Positions 44,738-55,957 of a DNA stretch of 64,000 bases are shown piece after piece. Made by a program: the position numbers and the translations under genes. The notes under the pieces were generated by a model, which did no database searches, was not told the origin of the DNA, and saw only the letters and a list, made by a program, of their open reading frames with translations. The DNA lies in the NCBI GenBank assembly GCA_037039685.1, contig JAWNGF010000011.1, forward strand, positions 1,736,001 through 1,800,000, read 5' to 3'. Source of the stretch: Ceratobasidium sp. AG-K. Lineage: Eukaryota; Basidiomycota; Agaricomycetes; Cantharellales; Ceratobasidiaceae. The stretch's first letter is position 1, and each line of letters opens with the position of its first letter.

Positions 44738-46534
44738 ATGCCTTACGAAAATACCTCGATTGCCGGTAGCCTGGAGCTCAGTTGGCAAGGGTACCCGCTG
44801 GGCTCTCCCATCGACCATACGGTACACACGCTCTCTACAATTACACCGGCCGATGCCCCTTTGCCTGCCGACGGCTTTCCCTTTCTCAGCGGCCAGACTA
44901 TGATGCCTCCAGTCCCGCTCTATGACGCCGCGCGGGCTCCAGCTCATTATGCCCAGCTCCTTCCGCCAGGCTTGGGATGGCCTCACGCTCCTGTCAATCA
45001 GGCGTACTATAATTGGATACCCCAAGGTAAGAACATCGGTCGATTCATAGTTCAATGCTAACAGTTGATTACAGTTCCCCAGAATATGCCCCTGAATGTG
45101 GCCCTACCCCAGGACGCCGAATACGACCTTCAACTCGGTAGGTGTTCCTATGTTTCTCTTGATATTTCGCATGCTCATGCCGGTCGCGATTAGCTTCGAT
45201 GAATTCTGACTTCCAGCTACAAGAGCTAACGCCTGAAACGGCAGCTTATCTGAGTGGTATGCGTCATCCGGGCAGACGTAGGCTGATTGTACTAATCACT
45301 CTGTAGCCTTCGTGCCAGTGGAAGAAGCCGATTACTTTCCTCCCAGTAATGGTATGTTTCATTGTGACATCAAACTTCCGTTGGCTGAGCAGCGCAGAAT
45401 CAGACCTCGTCGTGGACTTGATTTTAGCACCTCTTTCACAGGAATATGGACCAGCTGTGCTCGGTAAGTATAACTACTTTATTGATCCAATGATATGTCT
45501 GATTATCCTGGAATCCAGTTAATTCCAAGCCCATTTCCGGGCTCCCCTTGGCGGACTTGTCTCTTGAGAAAGACTGTGAGTTGCTTATCTCGGTCGTGGC
45601 ACTTTATGCTCAGGGTATTGCTTCAGCGTTCACGCAGATCATGGGGCTGAAACCATCCGGCCCGCTCGAGCTCCCCCAGAATCAAGCCGACCCGGCTCCG
45701 AGCGGGGTGGACCAAGTAGACGTGCTCCAGAACCCGGAACCTCCTGTCGTAGTCCCCGCTCCTCAACCAAATATGCCTCGCACTTCAAGTGTCACACGTA
45801 CTTCCCGCAAAAAACCAAACAAGTCGGTACCTTATCAACGCCACGCTCTTCGTCTACCCCAGGTCCAGACTGGCACAGGCTCAGGAAACTCAACGCCAAG
45901 CCCAATTACCTCGGGTTCATCTATCGTTCCGCAAAGGTATAAGCACGTACCGTCCCCTGGCTCCGAGTCTTCCGGCGAATCAGATACACGCATGCTATTC
46001 CCCGTCAATTGGGAGACCGTAATCGAGCAGCAGCTGAATACTGCGTTTTTGATGCAACCGCCGTCCTTGCCGCACCTGGGTAACCCAACGATCACGCCGC
46101 CTCAAGAGTATCGAAACCATATATGCACCTACATCAACCCCCACAGCGGCGAGGGATGCTGGACTAAAATCATTCAAGGCCACCCGTCTGAATGGTTAAG
46201 GAAGTGCACCAACGGCAAGCGTGGCTACAAAGGCTTTTTCGGGAGACATGAGGCGGAAATTCTCAGGCATATGGCCTGGCACCGATACCAGGAGCTCAAG
46301 CCACTCATAGTGCGCGTCCCATGCTTTGATTTGGAGGGTGCACATCCAACCACGCCCTTGCAGTCGAGCACACCTCAGTTCCTATTGACCCAATGGTCCC
46401 ACACGGCAATTGATCATCAGCTAATGGAGGACTCGGCTCGTCCAGACGAGCAGACTTGGTGCAAGGGTGAGAAACGTCTATCTGCCGAGGAGCTCAGGGA
46501 GTGGTTGTCTGTCAGCCCCTTTTTCGGTAACTAA
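44738..46534 (+). CDS. Zinc-finger-like protein, seven short-intron exons
   Basis: Not recognised precisely. Start 44738 (M-P-Y-E-N-T). Exon 1 ends near 45026. A chain of small exons follows: V-P-Q-N-M-P; M-N-S-D-F-Q-L-Q-E-L; F-V-P-V-E-E-A-D-Y-F-P-P-S; D-L-V-V-D-L-I-L-A-P-L. A long last exon starts near 45520, and every junction is phase 1. The middle is Pro/Ser-rich. The C-terminus has C-T-Y-I-N-P...G-E-G-C-W-T-K-I and, about 35 residues on, R-H-E-A-E-I-L-R-H-M-A-W-H. This degenerate C2H2 arrangement resembles the first cluster of the gene at 1866-4222 (C-x-C...C, R-E-A-D-M-S-R-H-L-x3-H). It is likely a nuclear, lineage-specific regulator; that is inference. Confidence 0.72.
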
Positions 46535-47094
46535 GCTGCGGACCTCGCTATCGTTTTGTCCCGTCTTGTTGTTTTCCCAAGCCTCTTTTAGTTCGTCGCT
46601 CGCTATCTTTCTGATGTATGATCCACTCTAAGCCTCCCACTCCTTACCTTCCGATCTTGTATCAATCGCTCTGTCGTTATTCCTGTAGCCTTCATTGCAT
46701 GTATTTACATTTAGCCTGGTCCCGGAATAGATATAACCCAAGATTCAGCTGACATTCTTATCCTGAAACAAATGTCTGAATATTCACACAACACCCGAAC
46801 CAAACAAACTGGCTGGGCAAATAATTCTCGAAAGCGCGTAGAAATAATCTTGGAAGAAGAAGCAAAAGGTACACAAAAGAGCCGGTGAGGGCCGCGTGAA
46901 CGCACAGTTAAAGCTGAGGAACGGGTAACAAACAATCATGAGTACGGACTTGATGAAACGCATACATTGTAACGATTGAAGGGGGATAGGTTGGTACACG
47001 CAAAGAAACACAAAAATTCAAACGATCAAGGACGGAAGATCACAACACGGTCTCAAAGGTCCAGCCATAATTCTGTCTTTCTATCGCCCATGTC
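46535..47094. other. Convergent 3' flanks
   Basis: 560 bases between the zinc-finger-like gene and the glycogenin 3' end. No gene is supported. A T/C-rich stretch follows the stop at 46534. Confidence 0.5.
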
Positions 47095-50000
47095 TTAGGC
47101 ATCTTGAGGGGCATCTTGAGGGGCATCTTGAGAAGAAGCGCCTCCCCATGTACCCATCTTCAGGAATCTAGACAACACTTCATGCGAGTCACGCTTGAAG
47201 GCATCAACACTGCGAGCATCGTCAAAGGTACGCGCTGGAGCTGCACCTCCACTCTGGCCGAGTTCGTAGGGCGGTGGAGAGCCTGGGATGAAGTAGAGGA
47301 TGAGTCGTTAGTAAACTAGCTTTTGGATGAGGTATTTCACATGAAATGGGACGCTCGCAGAGTCAACAGTAGACGCCGTTCAGAAAGGGCGGTGGTTGAC
47401 AAGGGATGGCAAGGGAAGAGGAACGTTTCATATAACCGCCTAGTAATGCTAACGATAACCCTCCATCATCCCCAGCGACCACGAGCCTAACAGACAGAGG
47501 CCTAAGCATTTGAAGACTGGGGCTCGTCCTCTGGCTCCCGGGAGTAATCCTCTAGCCCCAGCGCCACGCATGATAAACCGTTCGCAGGTCGTTGACCATC
47601 CAGCTCACCTTGAGTGTTTTGTTTCTCAGACAAGTATTGCTCGAACCCTTTCAGCTGGGAGCTGGTCATCTGGTCAGCCTCGGCTGATCCAATGGTCTCG
47701 GTTGGTACTGCGAGCGGAGCGTCCGGAACCCTCTCGTCAATGCATGCATTTGATGATAGTCCATGATACTTACCATCTCCTGCCGCGGCTTCTGTACGAC
47801 GTGTGGTAGTGCGAGATTTGGGCTTAGGCTTCGAGGTACCGTTGCTTCCGAGAACATTCGTCTCGCTGGCTTTTGGAGTACCTTCACCTTCAGAGTATCC
47901 CTCGTCGTCTTCATCATCGCCATCTCGGCTCGATGCATCACCACTATCTCCTCGCTCCCGCTCCCACGACCATTCTTTCTGAGGCTGAGGTTGCTGAGCA
48001 GGGGCAGCAGCCGGCGCGGCGGGCTCGCTCGGCGGTGGGAGCTTGGCACCCGTGAGACGGGCAGCATACCGTTGAATGCTGGGTATATCGTCCCATGCAT
48101 TGTAATAGGTAGTACCAAGTGCGCGTGGAGGAGATTCTGGTCTCGGAGGCGGAGAAGGCTCCACCGCCTGTACTTGAGGCTGGGGCGGCGGGTGTGGCCG
48201 GTTATTCGCTGGGAACGCTCGCGTGGGGGCAGGTCGATCGCCCGTCTGCTCCCAAGGGAACACGCTCTTGACCTGAGTGCGATCGGGCTGGAATCCGGTG
48301 CTAGCAAAGGAAGAATACTGCCCTCCGTCAATGAGCTCCTTGGGGATATATCGTTCAGGCTCTGGGGCCTGGAAGAATTGTTCCGGGGCTTGGGGATGGT
48401 GGTGTCCATGTTGATAACCCTTGGTATGGGGTATATCCCACTGATTCTCGTACCAAGCGTTTGAAGGGTGACTATCGGTATAGGCTGGCAAGTGTGTGGG
48501 AGGGGGCTCGTGGGCAGGATTCCATGCAATAATTGGCGGCGAGGATGAGCGGTAGTGCTCATGGTGTTCGTGGTGATGTTGCTGGGGTGCAGGTGCAGGC
48601 TCTTGGTAATGATGAACTTCGACTGGCGCCGGAGCAGGCTCTGGGGGCGGAGGACGCATCAAGCTAAACCTTCCACCCAGAGGAAGACTGATATATGCTC
48701 CCTCGCCGGCGCGAGCGACGTCCGCACGTCCGGCCCCATGGAGCGCAAGCTTGCGTAGCTCCTCGAGCGAAGCAGGTTGCGTGACTTGCGACGGTTGCGC
48801 AGCAGAGTTGGAATAGGTTGAGACGTGATAGGTGTGAGGAGGAATAACGTGAGGGAATTGGTTTTGTTGGTCAGGGGCGGCAAGACCCGAATCGGCGCCA
48901 CCATCGTACGCCGTGAACTCCGGGCCGCTCTTGCCGCTCTCCCAAGCGCTCTGGTACTTGCGAACTTCGAATTCGCTCTTGGGAGTTCCGTCTGCATCCG
49001 TCACGACGCGGAAATGCGCGTCATAAACAGCATACCAGCGGTCGACCAAAACATGATACGCATATGCGGTCTCCCTAGACAGGGGCGTCGAGTCCTGAGC
49101 CGTCAGGCTATAAGCACTGATGTCGTATTTATCCACTTGACGACCGCTGCTGGAGATAAAAGGAGGACGGAATGACAAGCTGCTCCATGGCTTCGAGCCT
49201 CCGATGAAATGCACCGCATGTATGCCGGACCCAAACTTGGCATAAGCAGGAGCGTATCTAAAGCATTGGATAAGCGCATTTCAATTTGAGGATATAAATA
49301 TGCATACGTGTAAGCGGCGGTCGGCGTGACGTTATACTTGAAGCTAAGCCGATTCCATCCGGGACGTCCAGAAGTTTGTGCTCCTTGGCTACCGGTCCAC
49401 TCGTTAAGGGTACCTTGATCTCCTCCATCCCAGCTGCGCAGGCCCATCGCTTCCTTAAAACCGCGTTCTCCGGGGGGCGCCAGGACAATCACGCCCGAGT
49501 TGAAAATGTCGGGCCATCCACTGTCGGGTGCTGCACTGACCGGGCAAGGATAAGCAGGATTTTTGAGTCGACGAGGATTCCGGGTCAATATAGCCGAGGC
49601 AGTCAAGAAAGGAATAGATCCAGAAGCGGTTCCTGGAGCGGCGGTGGCCTGGTCGCCGTCATTGTTTTCAAAATATTCGTCCGGCCAAGAGGATACCTGA
49701 TTAAGCAAGTGTGACAGCGGTCGCAATGGAAGGACGTCGGCATCCAGGAACACGAGGGATGCGAATTGAGCAAGCCGAAGTATATGGAGTTTCGTGAATG
49801 TTTGATGAAGGTCCGGTCGACCTAAATAATCCAGAACCCCATAAAATCCAAGAATGAACAGAAGAACCAAGAAGGTTCGCAGAGTGATCAATACATAAGA
49901 TAAAGTTGGACTGAATAGCGTACGCTCGCGCACCTAAGAGTTTGATCTCTTCCGAATTCCTATCTCCTTCAATCACCTCCACTCCGATAACCAAGTCGAA

Positions 50001-50302
50001 CGTTCGGCGGAGTTCCTTGATAGTGCCCACTGAAACTGTCTCTGGGGTGACCAGACAAACGGTAGTAAAAGGAACCGGGTCGTCTTCCTTTTCGAGGTTG
50101 GTAGACTCGGGAAATGGACCTATGTGAGGTGTGAGTGTCTGCGAGATTGAGGAGCGAAATTTGATTTACCGCCGCGCCTGGTAGGATGGAGGTCATTGAG
50201 AGCTGCAGACTGAGCAAGCGCTCCGGGAAGGTAAGAATCCGATGTGATGAGCGTTACAAACGCATGGTCGGCCGCGGTCCGCGGTGTTGCTGGTGAAGCC
50301 AT
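47095..50302 (-). CDS. Glycogenin-like glycosyltransferase (GT8) with long C-terminal extension
   Basis: Self-glucosylating primer of glycogen synthesis, cytosolic. Start at 50302 (M-A-S-P-A-T-P). The first exon ends at 50170, followed by exons starting P-F-P-E-S-T-N-L, then R-P-D-L-H-Q-T-F-T-K. GT8 motifs: F-V-T-L-I-T-S-D-S-Y-L-P-G-A-L, the D-x-D in V-F-L-D-A-D-V-L-P-L, N-S-G-V-I-V-L, D-Q-G-T-L-N-E-W, R-L-S-F-K-Y-N-V-T-P, and (across an intron at about 49311-49256) A-V-H-F-I-G-G-S-K-P-W. The extension is rich in Pro, His and Gln and contains V-F-P-W-E-Q-T-G. After an intron comes Q-M-T-S-S-Q-L-K-G-F-E-Q-Y-L-S-E-K. I infer a final exon at about 47288-47095 (P-P-P-Y-E-L-G, D-S-H-E-V-L-S-R-F-L-K-M-G-T-W), joined by an intron of about 320 nt, unusually long here. 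If that join is wrong, the protein ends at 47502. Confidence 0.88.
47099..47132 (-). repeat. 12-bp tandem repeat at the glycogenin C-terminus
   Basis: Nearly three copies of a 12-base unit. On the minus strand they encode Q-D-A-P repeated in frame, immediately before the stop codon at 47095-47097 in my glycogenin model. Confidence 0.8.
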
Positions 50303-51966
50303 CGAACCCACGTGTAGTTACTAGATAACAGGGATAAATACTACAATTGAGCCCTGATAGATACATAAAGATATGCACATTTACAAACCTTCAACAAGGA
50401 TAACAACAATACTCCTGGGCAAAGGGAAGGATACCAAATGACAATAGGTTAGCACCCAACGCAGCCGATGACGATATGTAATCGAAACCAGTAATCTCAT
50501 TTGGATAGGGGGCAGTGGCTTCGACTTACTGTAGAGCAAATGAATATGCCTAACGCCACCTCCTACGAGCAACGTGAGTCAAATCCGGCAAGATCACTAG
50601 CGATGATCTACCACACCTAGGAAACGGATAGCCCAGGGAGGGCGAAATGATCAGCCTCTGGTAGACGCCGGAAAATTAGGTTCACCTGCCTCCAGGTGTG
50701 TGTAAGGTGTGTGGAGTGCGTTGACAGAGGGCAAAAGACACGAGGACCTCAGTGTCGAGTTCGGTTTTAACGAACACCAGTTGGGGTAGATCACGGCGAT
50801 CCTCAGGACCCTGGAATCGATTATGTGATAACAGCTCCCCGTCTCCCAGGGTCAACCCCAAGCTCCCAAATCGCCTTTCATCTTCTTGACGAGCACACAA
50901 AAATTTCGCTTGGTACAACATATATGGTAGTGAGAACCACTCTCATCCAGGATAAGTATTGAATTCTAAGAGAGGCCTGGATTATCGACATCAGAAGGAT
51001 CATCCCCGTTCGTATCCATTCATCTTATCATGGGTTTGTCTTCGAGAACCTTGCATACACCCAATACCGCAATGTATACGGGTGGCACCGGGGGACTGCC
51101 GGGGGCAAGCCGGAAAAACAAGGTGTGAAATCTGATATGGACGCTCACATCATCAAGCCAAACCGATCCATCTAACCCACATTCCTTTATTTGGAGGAGG
51201 GGCGAGCAAATGTAGATGAACGGCCGGAGAACGAACGTGGGTGCGAGAGCTCATCAGATGGGGTATAAACTTGCGCCATTCGGTTTTGGGATTACAATGT
51301 AACGACCGACGGTCGGTAGAACACGATCCGGACCGGTACCGCACGGCGTACCTCGAGTGGATTTGGCTCGGCGGGATCCCAAACAATCCGTCTAAACCAG
51401 CACGAATCACGGGAAGTTGGGTCATATGGCAACCTTCTGGATCCAAGCGTATACTAATGACAATCAATGTCCGTACGCGCGTAGGTGAAGGCTTGGGGTA
51501 AGTGCACAGGGTGCATCGGCCAATGGAGTGGTGACTAGGCGATAGCCATCTCGCCGGCATACAGCAAGCTTGGATATCGATCGAAGTTGCACCATTCCTT
51601 CCTGTAGTAGAGATTTGATCACAATCATGCTTGCACTCAACCCAAGTGGCTAATACTATCATTTACTTGCCAGTGTGGCCAAGCATTGTCATCACCTGTA
51701 CGGGAGACAAGCTATCCGAGCTATCGTGCGTAAAGAGCTCGAATATTCGTTCATTGGCGACTTTGTCTCTGATGCAGGCCATAGCCGTCACAAATAATAA
51801 ACGGGGCTTGAGCGGATAAATATTAACGCGAGAGTAAGCGTGCTATAACAGTACATATGGGATGAACGTAGACGGTAAGCACTATCCCTCGTACGGTATG
51901 CCTGGGTTGGTAGTAAGCTTAAGTCCAAAGGGGCGTGAAATATGGGGGTACTGCCCCTTACATATC
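50303..51966. other. Gene-poor interval
   Basis: A minus-strand frame at 50682-50921 (R-Q-E-D-E-R-R-F-G-S-L-G-L-T-L-G-D-G-E-L, then L-P-Q-L-V-F-V-K-T-E-L) is protein-like but isolated, and may be a gene relic. The remaining frames lack support. The promoter of the glycogenin gene lies just after 50302. Confidence 0.4.
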
Positions 51967-52705
51967 TCATTTGCATTTCTTCTCAAGACCACGGCTCGCA
52001 GACGGGTTCGTAATGTGGCGTAAAAGATGCTTCAGGATGTCCCCCGCAAGTACGTGCTCCCGCGGAAAGTATTTATCGGTCCTCTTCGTATACTGGCTTA
52101 AAGGAACTTCGTTTCCCCAATCCTTCGCTTTCTTCTTGGTGACGCGGCTTTCTAATAAGTCGCAAATGTTGACATGCACGGATTGGACTCTCTAGAATAT
52201 AACCAATCGACAGTTGAGTAAGGAAACGACCTGCATATGGTTTCTCGAAATACCTCCTTGTAACCGCCCACTGTCTTTGGCATAGGAGCCGTCCCGTAAA
52301 GGTCAATCTTGCTGAACAAAGCTATCCACTTTGGCAGGTCCTTCTCCTTCTTCTTATCAAAGTTGTGATTAAATTGGAGGACACTGGCGTCGTAAAGCCT
52401 TTTGCGGGCTTGCTTAAATTCTTTGCTTTGTTTTGTCCACTTGAATTGAATTCTCATTCGTTTGAATTCTTTCGTGTAGGGCTGAGTTGGATCGTACTTG
52501 AAACTAGGGTACTCTGCAAAGAATCGTATAAGATGTTGTAGACCGTGGTTATTGGGCTTGTGCTGGGGATTCTTGCTCTGCGTTTCCGTGGCCTTGAAGC
52601 TAGGTGCCGTCTACATAAATAAGGATGATATATCGAACTACCTAAGGTTTTATCTCACGCAGAACGTACCTTCTCGAAATGTAAGACTGGCATGCTGCCT
52701 AGCAT
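51967..52705 (-). CDS. Uncharacterised fungal family with VHVNICDL motif (copy 1)
   Basis: Function unknown; I believe related proteins are common in agaricomycetes but cannot check. Three exons: 52705-52670 (M-L-G-S-M-P-V-L-H-F-E-K), 52610-52254, 52191-51967, total 618 nt, 205 aa, every junction in phase. The core shows L-I-R-F-F-A-E-Y-P-S-F-K-Y-D-P, E-F-K-R-M, a long Lys-rich helix, L-P-K-W-I-A-L-F-S-K-I-D-L and, across the second intron, V-Q-S-V-H-V-N-I-C-D-L-L-E-S. No catalytic or metal-binding motif is evident. The tail is basic (L-L-R-H-I-T, ending K-K-C-K). The second copy lies about 0.7 kb upstream on the same strand. Confidence 0.72.
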
Positions 52706-53397
52706 GCGTATTTGAGGGTATCTGACTACTCTGCCCTGAGTACGGTGACTGGTTTATAGAGCTCAGGACCCCTACCAATCGAACATCGATTCGCGTCCAA
52801 AAGTATTGCTCTAAGTTTGGAGTTGCGAGATATCATTTTCTAGGTTAAGACGTTAGGAGGGAGTACAGAGCGTGGTTGTTGTGGTTGCCGGTGGCAAAAT
52901 ATGAGATTAGCCACAATCAGACACGCGCCGTACAGCCCCCAGACACCCTCCCTATCCGGAGACGATGTACTGTATCGTTTTGGGGGGTCATTCTTGTTAT
53001 CATTAAATTCCAGAACACGTCCTGTTCTATCGTTTCATTTTGTTTCAAGGCCCGCCAATTGGAGTGGGGTTGCGAGACTGTAGTAAATTGAATATGCTGC
53101 AAGGTGGTAGACTGGAGCATGCCAGTTTAGCAATTTAACTTAGTCAATGCTACCTGAAGCGGACAAACGGAAAGAAAAGCTCATGAAAACTCATCAGAAT
53201 ATCACCAATGCAAGGTATAACACAATTGAAGACAACCAAATGTATTCATTAGTTCCAACCCCACAATACGATCAATCTCTCTACCAAACCGCGGCAGCGC
53301 ACGGGCGATATGACTCAATGTTTGGTTTGCGTCAACTCCTCTCTCTGGGTGCTTGAAGGAATATTCCCAATACGGAATCGCTCTGAATAATTAAGAC
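52706..53397. other. Intergenic between VHVNICDL paralogues
   Basis: AT-rich, about 690 bases, with no frame of note. It should contain the promoter of copy 1 and the 3' flank of copy 2. Confidence 0.45.
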
Positions 53398-54060
53398 TTA
53401 CCTGGCAATATTAGGCCCGCTCGGGTCCAACTGAGACTGCTTGTTCATCTGAATGGGTTCGTCCGTGTCCTTAGGGGGACGTGTGATCCTACGAAGCAGT
53501 CTGCCAATAACTTGGTCCTCTTTCTTGCTGACTGGAGGAAAGATTCTCTGGGTGTTGAGCGCGTACGTACTCAACTCTTCTTCGGTTTCGAACAATCTGA
53601 CCTTGGCGTTTGTTGCCGGCCTATCGACTAGATCGCAAATATTGACATGGATAGATTTCACCGCCCAATTGACGAGCCTTGTTAGCAGGTCGATTTATTC
53701 AAGGAACTTTCGTCGTACCTTGTGACAATTTCCTAGGTCTTTGGATCTCTCGGCTCCGAGTACTTCCAAAAACCTGTTCCAGACATCAAGGCCAACGCCG
53801 TGTGTTCCATAGATATCTTTAGACTGCAGTGTCATGGCAGTCCTGGCAGCTTTCTTGGCCAACTTGAATCTTTTCCCTCGGTAACCAAATCCCATGGTTG
53901 TAACCAGACGCCAAAACTCGTTCATGTAAGGCTTCAATGGACCATACTCGAAGCTTGGGTGGTTAGCAAAAAAAAATCAATTAAATGATTTCTGGTTTTA
54001 TCCAAGCGAGGCTCAGACTGCGTTGAATTAATATGGTCGGCATCCTGGCTTTTCTTGAAT
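53398..54060 (-). CDS. Uncharacterised fungal family with VHVNICDL motif (copy 2), disrupted or mis-sequenced
   Basis: Paralogue of the gene at 51967-52705. A coding segment from about 54060 reads F-K-K-S-Q-D-A-D, then R-N-H-L-I-D-F-F. The frame then breaks in an A run of 9 (plus 53968-53976) and resumes as N-H-P-S-F-E-Y-G-P, M-N-E-F-W-R-L. Copy 1 has F-F-A-E-Y-P-S-F-K-Y here, so a change of the run to 7 or 10 would restore reading. After an intron near 53700 comes S-I-H-V-N-I-C-D-L-V-D-R, then R-L-L-R-R-I-T-R-P-P, ending at 53398. The intron's two sides are also out of phase by my reading. No first exon was found. Young pseudogene or sequence error. Confidence 0.55.
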
Positions 54061-54621
54061 ACCCGCGATACTCTACCGGGTGGTTGAAATCAGAGCTCTT
54101 GTTTTAGCATGTATAGAGACGGGCTAGACTAATGAGACCTACGGTTTCCTGAGTGGGGGTATTGCCCAGAACGGCGGACGCATAAGGGGATTGACTAATA
54201 CGAGAGCTTGCAGGGAGTGTCAAGTCATTACGAAGCCCCGGTCTTGTGGCTCGCCCCGAGAGTATAGACGCCACAGCAAGTGGCGACATCGATACTGAAA
54301 CGTTCGAAAAAGCCTCCGTTTTGACAGTAGCCTGTTCTCCACCAGAGAAAAATCGAATGCGGGAAGAGGAGGATAACATAGTCCTGGCCACCGGCCATCC
54401 CGAGACTCAAGTAGCCACTCGGCACCAAGACACCGGACACGCTATAAACCGATATGGTGATGGTATCGACGACTAGAGCTGATAAATTCAGTGACAAAAA
54501 TCCTATCTTTACGAGGTAAGTAGCCGATGATTGACAGTTAGCCCCAGTAGGGTTTATTGACGAAACTAGTTTCGGAGCGGAATGCGATTGCTCTAATGTA
54601 GATTGGCATGATAACGCAATT
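54061..54621. other. Intergenic
   Basis: A plus-strand frame (54246-54476) and a minus-strand frame cover the same bases. Neither has a motif or flanking exons. Nothing is supported. Confidence 0.4.
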
Positions 54622-55957
54622 CTATTCAACGTTTCTACAGAAAGTAGCTAACCGTCCGTATGTATCTTGAATACATCGATCGACATAGGCTAATGCCCTA
54701 GTACGACAGGAATTTTCACAGCTAGGAGGGTCCCCCTCTATCAACGAGCCGCGAAACTCGAGACGTTTGGAAGGGAGAAGCGCGAGATAAGATATACCAC
54801 ACAATGGAGGGTTGGTAGCGCGTAGCTGCTCACGATACTCGCCACCAAAAGTCGCCTCCCAATTAACATAAAAGTTGCATTCTGAGCAGCACTCAATCGG
54901 AGTGCCTTCTCCTTTTTGGTTTTGCGCGGTCAAGGTATCGAGCCATTCCAAGCCAAGATCAGAGAGAGGGAGTGGCGTCAAATGCACTTGTCCAAACAAG
55001 AACATGACCCGGTCATCCCGAGACAGCGAGGCAGCATTCATCCATATTTCGTGACCAAGCCCAAGTAAGCTGCAGAACACAAAGCCGAAAAGGGGAGGGT
55101 CGATGTGCTGAATACCAGGGTATTTGAATAACCAGACAAGCCTCTCTCTCGTGGAATCGAGAGCGACAGCCGTTAGAGTAGTCACAAGCGGCGAGTACTT
55201 GGAAACCCAAGAAAAATGAAGCTGGGTGGCATTGCGGACGTTCGCGAGGAGCTCATCGTCACGAATTCTTTTGGCATATAAAAGGGCTCTGAGTCGATAC
55301 TCCATACGAAAAGAGTATCGAGAGAGTTCCTCATATGCAGATCCGGCAATATTGCGAAGCCGATCGAGTGCCCATGCTTCAAGGCTTGGCGCCATAAATC
55401 GGCTTGCTACCTCCGCGACGTCGAGGTAGATACACCAGAGAAATTTGAGGTTTTGAACTTGATCAAAATCGGTAGTGTTGGCCATTAGAGCGCGGTATCC
55501 CTGATTAGTGGGACTGGGCTAACGTAAGTATTGGGTGGAGGAGATCTCACGCTTATGATGCGGCTACAGCAACTCACCGGCTATAAAACATGAACAGAAA
55601 GTGCCGAAGGTGGTCTGCTTTCATATTTGGGACTCTAAAAACCACCTCTCCTGATACGTCAACTTGTATCAGGCCGCTATCTTGGTTTATTGGCTCGGTT
55701 GGATTGACTAGATTTCGGAATACCATGGCCTCCTGGCCTAGGACCGATGCGTGTACCTTGTAACTATCAGCAATGCACGAGCAAGTTTATAAAATAGCCC
55801 GAAGCTTCACCTTGAATAATGTATTCTCAACGAGTAGAACCACATTACCATCCGGGAAGTAAAAAGCAGGGTCTTGGGCGTGAGGTTGGTGGATTGAGGT
55901 AGATGTTGGCGAATTGGTGCCACTCGGAGATTCGATATCCCCATACCGTACGTCCAT
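54622..55957 (-). CDS. BTB/POZ-domain protein with C-terminal Cys module (copy 1)
   Basis: Three exons: from 55957 (M-D-V-R-Y-G) to A-F-Y-F-P-D-G-N-V-V-L-L-V-E-N-T-L-F-K; then V-H-A-S-V-L-G-Q-E-A to L-R-H-F-L-F-M-F-Y; then from about 55520 (P-T-N-Q-G-Y-R-A-L-M) to 54622. The first two exons build a BTB fold (F-x-D-G-N-V-V-L-L-V, F-K-V-H, the turn P-x-M-K-A-D-H-L-R). BTB domains dimerise and often recruit cullin-3 or chromatin partners. The third exon is a helical region (D-V-A-E-V-A-S-R-F-M-A-P-S-L-E-A-W-A) and a module with C-C-S-E-C-N-F-Y and, about 75 residues on, C-E-N-S-C. It ends L-A-T-F-C-R-N-V-E. Its nearest relative is copy 2, also on the minus strand. Confidence 0.8.

Noticed and set aside
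47666..48562. 298- and 233-codon frames antiparallel or shifted to the glycogenin tail
   Set aside because: They are composition shadows of the Pro/Gln/His-rich exon and show no motif.
54104..54629. Opposing frames at 54246-54476 (+) and 54104-54629 (-)
   Set aside because: They cover the same bases, neither has a motif, and neither can be extended by introns.
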